Source of the DNA: CSP1-4 sp963777975
Lineage (GTDB): Bacteria > Chloroflexota > Limnocylindria > Limnocylindrales > CSP1-4
Length of the DNA stretch: 64,000 nucleotides
Direction: 5' to 3'
NCBI GenBank assembly: GCA_963777975.1
Contig: CAVZSO010000002.1
Location: 372,001-436,000, forward strand
Each line of letters begins with the position of its first letter. Position 1 is the first letter of the stretch. Positions 9,592-18,180 of this stretch are shown piece by piece. The translations under genes were made by a program, and so were the position numbers. Under the pieces are notes generated by a model, which had not been told where the DNA came from, searched no databases, and saw only the letters and a list, made by a program, of their open reading frames with translations.

Positions 9592-10674
9592 TCAGCCCTC
9601 GTGCGGCAGGAGGACGACCTTGCCGGCATGGCCAGCGGCGACGAGGTCGAAGGCCTGTCGATAGTCGGCCAGCGGAAGCCGATGGGTGATGATGGGCGAC
9701 AGGTCGAGGCCTTCCTCGAGCAGCGCCGTGGTCCGGTACCAGGTCTCGAACATGCGTCGGCCGGTGATGCCGTAGACACGGATGCCCTTGAAGATGACCT
9801 CCTCCGAGAGGTCCATGGTGGCCGGCTTGGCGTGGGTGCCGAGGAGCGAGATGCGGCCGCCATTGGTCAATGCCGCGAGCCCCTGGTGGAGCGCCGCTTC
9901 CGAGCCGGACATCTCGAGCACGACGTCGACCCCGTCCCCGTCGGTCAGCGCCTTCAGCCGAGCGGCCACGTCGTCGCGCGCGTCGATGACCTCGTGCGCG
10001 CCCATCCGACGGGCGATCTCGAGGCGTTCCGGCATGAGGTCGGTGGCGAAGACATGACGGGCCCCGGCAAGGCGGGCGATGGCGACCGCCATCAGGCCGA
10101 TCGGCCCGCAGCCGGTGACCACGACGCTCTGGCCGGCGATCTCCTCCACGAAGGCCGCGTGGACCGCGTTGCCCATCGGCTCCTGCAACGCGGCCACCTC
10201 CGGCGTCAGCCCTTCGCTGACCCAGGCATTGGTCTCCGGGATGACGGCATATTGTGCGAAGGAGCCTGGCGCATGGACGCCGAGGATGCGCAGGTGCTGA
10301 CAGACGTGCGCCCGACCCGTCCGACACTGGTAGCAGGTCCAGTCGACGAGGTGTGTCTCGGCCGCCACGAGCTCGCCGAGCCCGACCCGACCGGCGCCCG
10401 CGCCGTGCGCGACCACGATGCCGGCCATCTCGTGACCGAAGATCATCGGCGGCTGGACGTGCTCCTGCGCCCACGCATCCCAGCGCTCGATGTGGATGTC
10501 GGTGCCGCAGACGCTGGCGGCCAGGACCTTGACCAGCACCTCGCCAGCGCCGGGCTCGGGCAGCGGCACCTCGCGCAGCTCCGCGCCCGGCGCTGCCGTG
10601 GCCTTGACGAGGGCGCGCATGGTGCGTGGCAAGGCCGCTGGCTCGACCGCCGCCAACGCCGCGCCCTGGGTCAT
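9592..10674 (-). CDS. tdh: L-threonine 3-dehydrogenase (zinc MDR family)
   Basis: 360 aa. Oxidises threonine to 2-amino-3-ketobutyrate with NAD+, feeding kbl. Catalytic zinc ligands: Cys in ASVCGTDIHI and His-Glu in FGHEMAGIV. Nucleotide-binding motif GCGPIGLMA, followed by an acidic ATDLMPER. The structural zinc lobe reads HLVDWTCYQCRTGRAHVC: three of the four usual cysteines are present and the first is Asp. The first 18 residues may be an extension, since MRALVKA (10620) would also be a good start; neither has a clear Shine-Dalgarno. First gene of the tdh-kbl-HAD-MBL block. Confidence 0.92.
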   Translation of the reverse strand: MTQGAALAAVEPAALPRTMRALVKATAAPGAELREVPLPEPGAGEVLVKVLAASVCGTDIHIERWDAWAQEHVQPPMIFGHEMAGIVVAHGAGAGRVGLGELVAAETHLVDWTCYQCRTGRAHVCQHLRILGVHAPGSFAQYAVIPETNAWVSEGLTPEVAALQEPMGNAVHAAFVEEIAGQSVVVTGCGPIGLMAVAIARLAGARHVFATDLMPERLEIARRMGAHEVIDARDDVAARLKALTDGDGVDVVLEMSGSEAALHQGLAALTNGGRISLLGTHAKPATMDLSEEVIFKGIRVYGITGRRMFETWYRTTALLEEGLDLSPIITHRLPLADYRQAFDLVAAGHAGKVVLLPHEG

Positions 10675-10716
10675 CGTCAGCCGCGCGGCCGGGTCTGGAT
10701 CATCGCCGGCCGCTGC

Positions 10717-11598
10717 TCAGCGGAAGCACAGGCCGCGCTCCGGCGCGGCCGGGGGGTCGATCCACTGCTTGGCGAACGCGATGCCCTGCGCGGCATCGGC
10801 GTTGTCGGTCAGCAGCTCGCGGTCCCACGACACGTACGCGAAGCGCGTCGCCATGTCGTCGAAGCGGGCGACGAGGACCTTGTTCGGCACACCGCAGGCG
10901 ATCGCGCCGTCGGTCGACGGCGTGTCGTCGAAGACCGTCTTGAGCTCGGCGAGCTCGGCCGCGGAGGGACAGCTCTTGCCGTCCGCGCCACAGCTGTACA
11001 GCGCGAGCACGAAGCCGTGCTCGAGGTTGTGGATCCATTGCTGTGGCTGGATGGGCACCTCCGGTCCATAGAAGGCACGCGGAGCTGGCGCCTCGCCGGC
11101 GATCGCCCAGTGGTTGCCAGATGCCGGCGGACAGTAGGCGTAGTCGATGACCTGGTTCGTGTCCCGGACATGCGATCGGCCAAGGTCGTCGACCGGGAAG
11201 CCGACCCGTTGGGTCGGGCCAGGCTCCGAGGTCGGCGTCGGCGTGGCGCCTGGCGCCAGGCTCGGCTGGGGGCTGTTCGCGTCGGGCGTCGCGGTCGATG
11301 TGGGCGACCCTGTGGCAGTCGGCGCCGACTCGACCGGCCCTGGCGTCAGCAGGCTGCCACAGGCGTAGGTCTTCGAGGTCGATGACACGACGAAGACGGA
11401 GAGCAGGATGACGACGCCCGCGACCGTGAAGGCGAGCAGCAGGATGCCACCGAAACGGTCCAGGAAGCCGCGCTGGGTCTGGGTCACCCGCCGGCTGCGG
11501 CGCCCGACGCGGGGCGTGCCCGACGGGCTCGTGGAGGTCGAGGACTGGGCGGCCTCGGTCGCGCGTCGGTCGCGCTCGCGACGAGTCGGTTTTGCCAC
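10717..11598 (-). CDS. DUF3105 membrane-anchored protein
   Basis: 293 aa. A basic cytoplasmic N-terminus (residues 1-45), one membrane helix (about 50-75), a Thr/Pro-rich linker, then a DUF3105 domain recognised by YCPPASGNHW and the WIHNLEHGFVLALY motif. The family is common in Actinobacteria and Chloroflexi; its function is unknown. The Cys residues of the outer domain could form disulfides. It lies 42 nt downstream of tdh on the opposite side of the tdh start, on the same strand. A TACCCT box on the minus strand about 90 nt upstream could be its promoter. Confidence 0.85.
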   Translation of the reverse strand: MAKPTRRERDRRATEAAQSSTSTSPSGTPRVGRRSRRVTQTQRGFLDRFGGILLLAFTVAGVVILLSVFVVSSTSKTYACGSLLTPGPVESAPTATGSPTSTATPDANSPQPSLAPGATPTPTSEPGPTQRVGFPVDDLGRSHVRDTNQVIDYAYCPPASGNHWAIAGEAPAPRAFYGPEVPIQPQQWIHNLEHGFVLALYSCGADGKSCPSAAELAELKTVFDDTPSTDGAIACGVPNKVLVARFDDMATRFAYVSWDRELLTDNADAAQGIAFAKQWIDPPAAPERGLCFR

Positions 11599-11773
11599 GG
11601 TGGTCGACGGACCCTCATGAAGCGGACCGGGCAGTCGCGGACCGAGGTGGTCTCGCGCGCCCGGATCGAGTGAGCAGGGACCCGCACAGGGTACCGCAGA
11701 CGCCGCGCATGGCGCCGTGATCGACCACCCGGGACCGGCTGCGTCGGGGTCGCTCGACGGGACCCGTCAGCGG

Positions 11774-12145
11774 CTACGGCTCGGCGAACCAGCTCCGCGA
11801 GGCGGGCATGCGCAGGGCCCGGAAGAGGATCACGGCCAGGACGAGGGCGAACAGTGCACCGGGCAACCCGGCGTAGACGCCGAGCACGGCGATGAGCGGG
11901 ATGGTCAGGCTGGCCAGGCCGAGGGCGAGCATGTAGGCGGCCTGCTTGCGTTGGATGACCAGGGTCATGGTGAAGATGAGGTACGCCAGCAGGAGCATCC
12001 AGAGGATGCCGATCCCCGAGACGGGTGCCTCGACGGCCTGGTCGATGACCAGCGGCAGCGTCAGGCCGATGAAGGCCAGGACGATGAAGGCGTAGGCCAT
12101 GAAGATGCGCACGCCGCCGGGCATGGCGCGGAAGGTCTGGAGCAT
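11774..12145 (-). CDS. Small integral membrane protein
   Basis: 123 aa from ATG 12145 (MLQTFRAMPGG). Four predicted membrane helices: IFMAYAFIVLAFIGLTLPLV, GILWMLLLAYLIFTMTLVI, AAYMLALGLASLTIPLIAVL and a last one around ALFALVLAVILF. No motif that I recognise. It ends 28 residues after the last full helix with RSWFAEP. The preceding gene on this strand ends 41 nt before its ATG, so they may be co-transcribed. The 175 nt between this gene and the DUF3105 start hold no further gene. Confidence 0.65.
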   Translation of the reverse strand: MLQTFRAMPGGVRIFMAYAFIVLAFIGLTLPLVIDQAVEAPVSGIGILWMLLLAYLIFTMTLVIQRKQAAYMLALGLASLTIPLIAVLGVYAGLPGALFALVLAVILFRALRMPASRSWFAEP

Positions 12146-12185
12146 CGGGGCGATGGTACCGCCGAGCCCGTCGGGCTCGCTCCGG

Positions 12186-15129
12186 TCAGGCCGCGGCCTC
12201 CTCCAGGAGGGCCTGTGCGATGGCGGCAACGGCATCTGGGGCCAGGGCGCCACCCGCCTCACGGCGCAGCTGCGCCAGCGCATCGGTCGATGACATGCGT
12301 GCCGAGCGAGGCTCGCCGGCGATCAGCCAGTGGTACCGATCCACGGCCGCATACAGGCGGGCCGGAGGGGAGATCGACTCGCCCCGCAACCCGTCGGGGT
12401 AGCCGCCGCCATCCCACCGCTCGTGGTGATGTCGGACGATGTCGGTCACGGCGTCGAGCTCGCGGTAGGGCTCGAGCAGGCTGGCGCCGATGACCGGATG
12501 GGAGGCGGTCATCGCGCCACCGGTGGCCTCGGCGCCAGAGACCGCGGCCAAGCGTCCGATGTCGATGATGAGGGCGGCCGCGACGACGGCCTCGGTCGTC
12601 TCCCGGTCGAGGCCATACGCGGGCCCGAAGCGGCCACAGAGGTCGGCGATCTCGGCGTTCTGCCGGGACAGCGCGGGCGCCTGCGGTCGGAGGAGGTCGT
12701 GCAGCGGTCGGACGAGCGAGACGACGTCGAGGACGGCGTCGGGATCGCGCTCCCGGAGCTCGTGCGCGGCGCGCACGTCCTCCTCGAGGCGCGTGCGCAT
12801 CTCCCTGACGTGTGTCGGCAGGTCGCCAGCCGCGACCGCACGCCCCTTGCCGAAGTGCTTGGCCACGAAGAGTGCCGTGTCGGCGATGGAGACCAGGTCG
12901 CGGGCGTCCTTGGCGTCTTGTGGGAAGGCGGCCGTGCCGATGCTGGCTCCGACGCGCAGCTCGCTGTCGCCGGAGCGGGAGCGCAGCTCAGCGAAGCGAC
13001 GCAGGACCTTGCGCGCCACCGCGCTGGCTCCAGCCTCGTCCGTGCCGGGCAGGATGAGCGCGAACTCGTCCCCGCCGTAGCGGCAGACCAGGTCGCCCGT
13101 CCGCACGCTGCGCCGCAGTCCGTCGGCGATGCGGCGGAGCAGCCGATCGCCCGCCTGGTGGCCGAACTGGTTGTTATAGGAACGGAAGTCGTCGAGATCG
13201 ATCATCAGCACGGCCACCGGCCCAGCGTTGACGCGCTCGTTGAGCTCGTCCTGGAAGACGCCATGGTGGAGAAGGCCCGTCAGCGGATCGTGCCGGGCGG
13301 CTTCGCGCAGCTGGCCGTAGAGGATGGCGTTGTCGAGTGCGATCGCCGCATGGTTGGCATACAGCTTGGCCAGATCGAGCTCGCCTTGCTCGAAGTCTCG
13401 CCCGATGCGGTAGAGGTTGAGCGCGCCCATGACGCCGTTCGGGCCGTGGAGCGGGGCGACGATGATCGACTCGTAGTCGTCGTCTGGCGTGCCCGGCACG
13501 TTCACGACCCGGGGGTCGCGACCGGCGTCGTTGACGCACTCCGCTTCGCCGCGCTGGACGACCGAGCCGGTGATGCCGGCGCCCGAGCGGCAGCTTCGCC
13601 TTGAGGATCTCGTCGGCGAACTGGTCGCGCGCCAGGACAGGCACCAGCAACCCGGCCGCCTGGTCGACGCGGTAGATGGTCAGCGTGTCGTAGGGCACGA
13701 CCGTCTCGAGCGTCTCGGCGATGGCCTCGAACGTGGCGTCGATCTCGCGCGTCTGGAGCAGGCGCTCGGTGACGCCGAGCAGGAGGCGCTCGCTCTCGAG
13801 CTGGTGTTCCAACCGCTGGGATCGGCGCTCGAGCTCCTCGTGGCGGGCCGCGTTCTCGAGCGCGACAGCGGCTTGAGCGCCGAGGATCTGCATCAGCCGA
13901 AGGTCGTCCGGCTCGAAGGCATCGCAGCCCAGGCGGGAGAGCTCGATGACGCCCAGGACACGCTCCTCGAAGACGAGCGGGATGACGATCATCGACTCAT
14001 CGATGTCGTCGCTGCCCGCGATGTCCTGCATGCGTGGGTCAGCCAGCACGTCGGGCACGATCTCCGCCTGGCGCGCCAGGGCGATGGTGCCACCGAGCCC
14101 TTCGCCGAGTCGCAGCACGACGAGCTCCGGCGTCTCGTTGGCGTAGTACTCGACGCGCGACCGGAGCGCGATCGCGTCGAGCGTCTCGCCGTCCGGCTGG
14201 AGCACGTAGAAGCGCAGCCCGTCGTAGTCGATGATGTCGCCGATCTTCTCGGCCACCGTCTCGCCGACGCCGAGGATGTCGCGCGAGCGGTTGAGCTGAC
14301 GGGAGAGGGCCTCGATGCCCTCGAGGTGCTCGCTCCAGCGGCGGCTGGTGGCCAGCAGGCGGGCATTCGTGAGCGCCGTCCCCGTCTGGCCGGCGATGGC
14401 CATCACGCGATCGACCTCGAGGCTCGAGAACCGGCGCGGGCGCAGGGATGCGACGACGAGCATGCCGGTCACGCCGTCCTCGCCCGAGATGGGCACCAGC
14501 ACGATGGAGCGAACCCCGAGCGTGGGCACGACCGCGGGGCCGACCTGGATCTCCGGCGGCAGGTCGTCGATGACCAGGGGGCGTCGATGGACGAGGACTT
14601 GCTCCAGACGTCCGGCACCCTCGGCCGGCACCACGAGGTCGGCAGGCAAGGTCATCTCGCCCGCCGAGGCGATCGGCGCCAGGACCCGCCCGCCATCCTG
14701 ATCCTGGAGGACGAAGAGGCTGACGACGTCGGCGTCCATGGCTGTGCGCAGCCGTTGGGTCACGAGCCGGGTGATGGCCGTCGTGTCGAGCAGTCCGGCG
14801 AGCTCGGCAGAGAGGTCGGCCAGGTCGGTCAGCTCACTGACGAGGTCGGCCGCGGCGCTGCCGTCGCCCCGGAGGCCATCAGCCGTCGCGCTTCCAGACA
14901 CGGCCTGGCCGCGCGCCGTAGCCTCGCCGCCGGCCCGGTTGGTGACCGTCGCGAGGTGGTCGTCGAGGATGGTGCGCTTGAAGCGCCACGTGCGGCCGAC
15001 CTTCGAGGCGGGCACCTGACGACGCTGGGCGAGCCGATACAGGGTCCGCACCGGGACGGCCAGATAGGCCGCTGCATCCTCGATGCCGATCCAGTCGTCA
15101 TGCCCGCCCCCCGCGGCGGTTCCCTTCAT
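12186..15129 (-). CDS. HTH-GAF-GAF-GAF-GGDEF-HD-GYP-like signalling protein (frameshifted)
   Basis: About 980 aa once one frameshift is repaired. Start ATG 15129 (MKGTAAGGG). Residues ~12-60 are an excisionase/MerR-like helix-turn-helix (IEDAAAYLAVPVRTLYRLAQ). Three GAF domains follow at about 95-260, 275-430 and 440-590. The GGDEF domain has RYGGDEFALILPG, and an RTGD inhibitory I-site lies five residues before GGDEF, so it is probably an active, feedback-controlled diguanylate cyclase. The C-terminal HD-GYP-like part keeps HHHERWDGGGYPDGL, but its HD pair reads ID (LIIDIGRL), so phosphodiesterase activity is doubtful. The frame changes near 13590, where the minus strand has CTCGGGC in place of the expected CTCGGC; downstream (12186-13505) the other frame continues the third GAF. 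Cytoplasmic: no membrane helix. Confidence 0.85.
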
Positions 15130-15324
15130 CCCTCGGTCGTTCCCTGGATTGCGCGTTGTTACCACTTGTTGCGCAGTCTGCAGAGGGCACCGTCGAGCGT
15201 CGATAGGACCATCGTCCCTGGCCTCGACGCCGATCGGCGAGCGCTCGTCAGCAGCATCGGGGCATCGCCGGTGCCGCGTCGCGACGGCTCTCCGGTGGCG
15301 GGCGGGATGACCCCGATGCCTCGG

Positions 15325-15330
15325 TATACT
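15325..15330 (+). promoter_or_regulatory. -10 box TATACT, leaderless GTG start
   Basis: CGGTATACT precedes GTG 15340 by 9 nt. The same CGGTATACT string occurs before tRNA-Glu (16519) and galU (19252), which marks it as the main -10 element here. Confidence 0.55.
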
Positions 15331-15339
15331 CCGGCGGCT

Positions 15340-15957
15340 GTGGACCTCCCGCTCACCCCATCCGAGCCTGCCCTGACCAGCGCCCTGGCCGCCGTCTTCG
15401 ACATCGAGGGCAAGGTCGGGCGTGCCCTCGAAGCCCTGGGGCCGGTCGCCGACCGAGACATCGTGCTCCTCGATGGTGACGGCGGACGTCGGCAGGCGGA
15501 GCTGGAGGCCATGGGTGCCGCTGTCCGTGCGCTCGATGACCTCGACCCCGGCCGCCTCGAGTCGGGGTCGGCCGACGTCGTCATCGGCTGCTGGACCGGC
15601 CTCGGCCTGGGACCGGCCGCCGAGGCCGGGACGCTTGCTGGCCTCGAGCGGGTCCTGCGCCCGGACGGTCGGCTGCTGCTGGTCGAGGACTATGGCCGTG
15701 ACGACATCCGGCCGTTGATCGCCGATCCTGATCGGGACGCTCGGCTCACGGCCGCCTCCGATCGGCGAGGACCGATGTTGACCCACGGCTTCAGGACCCG
15801 GACGCTCCATTGCTACTGGACCTTCCCCAGCCTCGACGCCGCGGGATCGCTCCTCGTGGCGCTCTTTCCCGACACCGGCCGCAAGGTCGCCGCCGCGATG
15901 AGCCGACCGCGGCTCGAGCACAAGGTGGCCGTCTTCCAGCGAACGCGGGGCGCGTGA
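15340..15957 (+). CDS. Methyltransferase-like (class I Rossmann fold) protein
   Basis: 205 aa from GTG 15340, chosen because TATACT lies 9 nt upstream; ATG 15307 is in frame but would sit before that promoter. The central part has DIVLLDGDGGRR (motif I-like), SADVVIGCWTGLG, and RVLRPDGRLLLVEDYG (the acidic post-strand motif of SAM methyltransferases). The N-terminus SEPALTSALAAVFDIEGK is helical. A SAM-binding role is likely but the substrate is unknown. It is divergent from the GGDEF regulator and overlaps the next gene by GTGA. Confidence 0.65.
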   Translation: MDLPLTPSEPALTSALAAVFDIEGKVGRALEALGPVADRDIVLLDGDGGRRQAELEAMGAAVRALDDLDPGRLESGSADVVIGCWTGLGLGPAAEAGTLAGLERVLRPDGRLLLVEDYGRDDIRPLIADPDRDARLTAASDRRGPMLTHGFRTRTLHCYWTFPSLDAAGSLLVALFPDTGRKVAAAMSRPRLEHKVAVFQRTRGA

Positions 15958-16415
15958 CCGAGCCGCCGCCTCGCCTCGAGCCGCCTCGCTCAGAGCCGCC
16001 TGACCTCGAGCCGCCTCGCTCAGAGCCGCCTGACCTCGAGCCGCCTCGCTCGGAGCCGCCTCGCCTGGCACCGCCGCTGCTCCGCCGGTCCCAGCGACGC
16101 CGCCGGCTGACGCCCTTCCGGGTGGTCATGGCGATCGCGCTCGTCGGCTCCACGATCCTGATCGTCATCGGGCTCGTCAATCGCACGGCCGGCCAGATCC
16201 CGATCCTGGCCGCGGGCCTGGCCGTCCTCGGCCTGACGTTCGGAGCGATCTCCGTCGCATGCGTGGTGAACATCGTGCGAGCCGGTCGAGACGGCCGCGC
16301 GGCGCGGGCGTTCTGGGCCGCGATGGCGGGCGGTGTGGCGGTCGTCATCGCGGCCGGATGTCTGGCCGCGGCGGTGGTCCTGGCCCTGGTCTGGGGCTCG
16401 GCCTCGGGCGCCTGA
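15954..16415 (+). CDS. Membrane protein with proline-rich N-terminal repeats
   Basis: 153 aa from GTG 15954, whose GTGA overlaps the upstream stop. The first 40 residues are repeats of LEPPRSEPPD, then an Arg cluster (RRSQRRRRL). Three hydrophobic helices follow: VVMAIALVGSTILIVIGLV, IPILAAGLAVLGLTFGAISV with its continuation, and GGVAVVIAAGCLAAAVVLAL. No known family. The repeats look like a flexible cytoplasmic arm. Co-transcribed with the methyltransferase-like gene. Confidence 0.65.
   Translation: MTEPPPRLEPPRSEPPDLEPPRSEPPDLEPPRSEPPRLAPPLLRRSQRRRRLTPFRVVMAIALVGSTILIVIGLVNRTAGQIPILAAGLAVLGLTFGAISVACVVNIVRAGRDGRAARAFWAAMAGGVAVVIAAGCLAAAVVLALVWGSASGA
15975..16064 (+). repeat. Three tandem 30-bp repeats
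   Basis: Units 15975-16004 and 16005-16034 are identical; 16035-16064 differs at a few bases near its end. Each encodes LEPPRSEPP(D/R). Exact repetition suggests recent slippage, and copy number may vary between strains. Confidence 0.85.
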
Positions 16416-16518
16416 CGGGCGGCGGCTCGATGCCACCCGAGCGTCGATCTCGGCTCGTCAGGCCGGGCTCGGCGCTGCCCGGGCGGCGGGCCTCGGAGAG
16501 CTGGCAGGGAGGCTTCGG

Positions 16519-16524
16519 TATACT
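16519..16524 (+). promoter_or_regulatory. -10 box TATACT of tRNA-Glu
   Basis: TATACT 15 nt before the first base of the tRNA, with CTGGCA about 17 nt upstream as a weak -35. Confidence 0.6.
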
Positions 16525-16538
16525 CGGCCGGCCATCGC

Positions 16539-16612
16539 GCCCCCATCGTCTAGAGGCCTAGGACGCCACCCTTTCAAGGTGGAGATCACCGGTTCGAATC
16601 CGGTTGGGGGTA
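16539..16612 (+). tRNA. tRNA-Glu (TTC)
   Basis: Full cloverleaf: acceptor GCCCCCA pairs with TGGGGGT (last pair G-U). The anticodon stem CCACC/GGTGG encloses CTTTCAA with anticodon TTC, and the T arm has GGTTCGAATCC. CCA is encoded at 16613-16615. The D arm (CGTCTAGAGGCCTAGGACG) is typical of tRNA-Glu. Confidence 0.95.
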
Positions 16613-16704
16613 CCAGGCTCCGCACCGCCGGCGCTGCCGGCGATCGGCCGTCGTCAACCTCCCTGGGCGAGGACGGATGGCGCCCTCACGCGACGCTTGG
16701 ATGC

Positions 16705-16710
16705 TACGAT
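16705..16710 (+). promoter_or_regulatory. -10 box TACGAT, leaderless ATG
   Basis: TACGAT followed by 7 nt and ATG 16718; no Shine-Dalgarno fits between. Predicts transcription from about the A of the start codon. Confidence 0.6.
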
Positions 16711-16717
16711 CGGGCCG

Positions 16718-17092
16718 ATGGCGAAGACCTTCCGCGGCGGCACGATCCTGGGCATCCGGATCCCGACCGTCTTCAGCGACACCGACGCGATCGCCTGCGC
16801 GGGCTGCGGCCGACCCATCGAGATCACGCCCTTCCGCGTCTCGATCATGGACGCCATCGCCGGCGAGTCTCCGCCGAGCTGGGCGTCCACCGTGACCCTC
16901 AATCCGGGCCCTCATCAGTTCCACGCCGATCCGTCGTGCTTCTGGGCCTGGGCCGCCGAGCGTGACTACCTCGCCTGCCGCCTGGCACGTGTGCGCGAGC
17001 TGATGCGGCCCGTCCCGCTGCCCGGCGAGACCATTCGCTGGGGCATCTGCGACGGCGAGCACCGCGAGGCGCACCAGTTCGTCCCGGCCTGA
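16718..17092 (+). CDS. Small cytoplasmic protein with a CxxC zinc-finger-like motif
   Basis: 124 aa from a leaderless ATG 16718. The sequence has AIACAGCGRPIEITPFRVSIMD, a CxGC pair near residue 28, and later DPSCFWAWAA and WGICDGEH with further Cys and His (HQFHAD, EHREAHQF). The spacing suggests a metal site, perhaps zinc. I do not recognise the family. It stands alone between tRNA-Glu and the membrane gene that starts 13 nt after its stop. Confidence 0.6.
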   Translation: MAKTFRGGTILGIRIPTVFSDTDAIACAGCGRPIEITPFRVSIMDAIAGESPPSWASTVTLNPGPHQFHADPSCFWAWAAERDYLACRLARVRELMRPVPLPGETIRWGICDGEHREAHQFVPA

Positions 17093-17105
17093 AGCGAGCG
17101 CGTCG

Positions 17106-18173
17106 ATGCAAGCAGAGGTCTTCCTGCCCGCCGCGACCGCCATCATGGCGCTCGTCTTCTCCGTCGCCCTGCTCGACCAGTGGCGTGAGCGGCGTCACCC
17201 CTTCCAGCTCATCTGGGCGGCGGGCATGCTGTTCTACGGCATCGCGGCCGGTTGTGAGGCGCTCGGTGTGGCCAACGGCTGGGATGCGACGCTGTATCGG
17301 ACGTGGTACCTGACCGGTGCCGTCTGGACGGCCGGTTGGCTGGGCCTGGGGACGGCCTTCCTGCTGGGACGCACGCGATTCGGGTACAGCTTCGCCCTCT
17401 CGCTCCTGCTCGCCGGCCTGTTCACCTTCCTGACCCAGCGTCGCTACGACTACCCGGGAGCGGGCAACTCGGCCATCCTCTACTTCATCGCGGCCGGCAT
17501 CCTGGCCCTCGCGGTCGGAGTCGAGACCTACTTCCAGAACGAGCGCTGGCCGCGCATCGCCGCGCTGGCCGTCATCGGTGCGACGGTCCTGAGCATCGTG
17601 CTCATGGTCGGCGTGACGCTGCCGTCGCCCGGCTACGCGCTCGACCCGACCACCGAGATGCCGGTCGCCGTGCTCTTCCCCGGCAGCCTTCGCCTGCTGA
17701 CGCCGTTCATGAACATCACCGGTGGGCTGGCGCTCATCCTGGGTGCCATCTTCTCGACCTACGTCTTCATGCCCAAGCGGCGGGTCCTGGCCTACTCGCT
17801 CGACCCGAACCAGAAGTTCGACGAGTTCCTCTTCAACATGGCCATCTCGGTGGTCGCCATCCCGGTCAACTTCGTGGCCTCGCTGCCCGGCACCTGGCGG
17901 GCCATCCGCACGCGCCACATCAACAGCCGCGTGCCAGCCACCATCCTGATCGCCATCGGCGCCTTCATCCCGACCATCACCGACAGCCTCAACCGCCTCG
18001 GTTCGACGGAGTTCTTCCAGGTCGGCAAGTTCCTCGGCTTGATCTTCCTGTTCGCCGGCTTCCTCGTCTCGGTCGAGGTCTTCCGCGAGATCCGCGTCCC
18101 GTTCACGCACATCATCCTGCGCCCTCGACGATCGGAGCCGATGCCGCTGGCCGACGGCGGCGACGGCCGCTGA
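17106..18173 (+). CDS. Polytopic membrane protein, unknown family
   Basis: 355 aa, about nine predicted helices spread along the chain, beginning with LPAATAIMALVFSVALLD and including LIWAAGMLFYGIAAGCEAL, AILYFIAAGILALAVGV, AALAVIGATVLSIVLMVG, ITGGLALILGAIFSTYVFM, a hydrophobic stretch around ISVVAIPVNFVASLPG, and GLIFLFAGFLVSVEVF. The tail RPRRSEPMPLADGGDGR is cytoplasmic. No transporter signature I can name. It is followed 7 nt later by an EamA transporter, so the two probably form one transcript. Confidence 0.6.
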   Translation: MQAEVFLPAATAIMALVFSVALLDQWRERRHPFQLIWAAGMLFYGIAAGCEALGVANGWDATLYRTWYLTGAVWTAGWLGLGTAFLLGRTRFGYSFALSLLLAGLFTFLTQRRYDYPGAGNSAILYFIAAGILALAVGVETYFQNERWPRIAALAVIGATVLSIVLMVGVTLPSPGYALDPTTEMPVAVLFPGSLRLLTPFMNITGGLALILGAIFSTYVFMPKRRVLAYSLDPNQKFDEFLFNMAISVVAIPVNFVASLPGTWRAIRTRHINSRVPATILIAIGAFIPTITDSLNRLGSTEFFQVGKFLGLIFLFAGFLVSVEVFREIRVPFTHIILRPRRSEPMPLADGGDGR

Positions 18174-18180
18174 AGGATCG

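Noticed and set aside
13489..15957. 822-residue plus-strand open frame across the GGDEF gene
   Set aside because: The first ~600 residues are the complement of the GAF/GGDEF gene; only the last part (from 15340) is real.
15975..16064. CRISPR-like array
   Set aside because: Head-to-tail repeats without spacers, in frame within a coding sequence.
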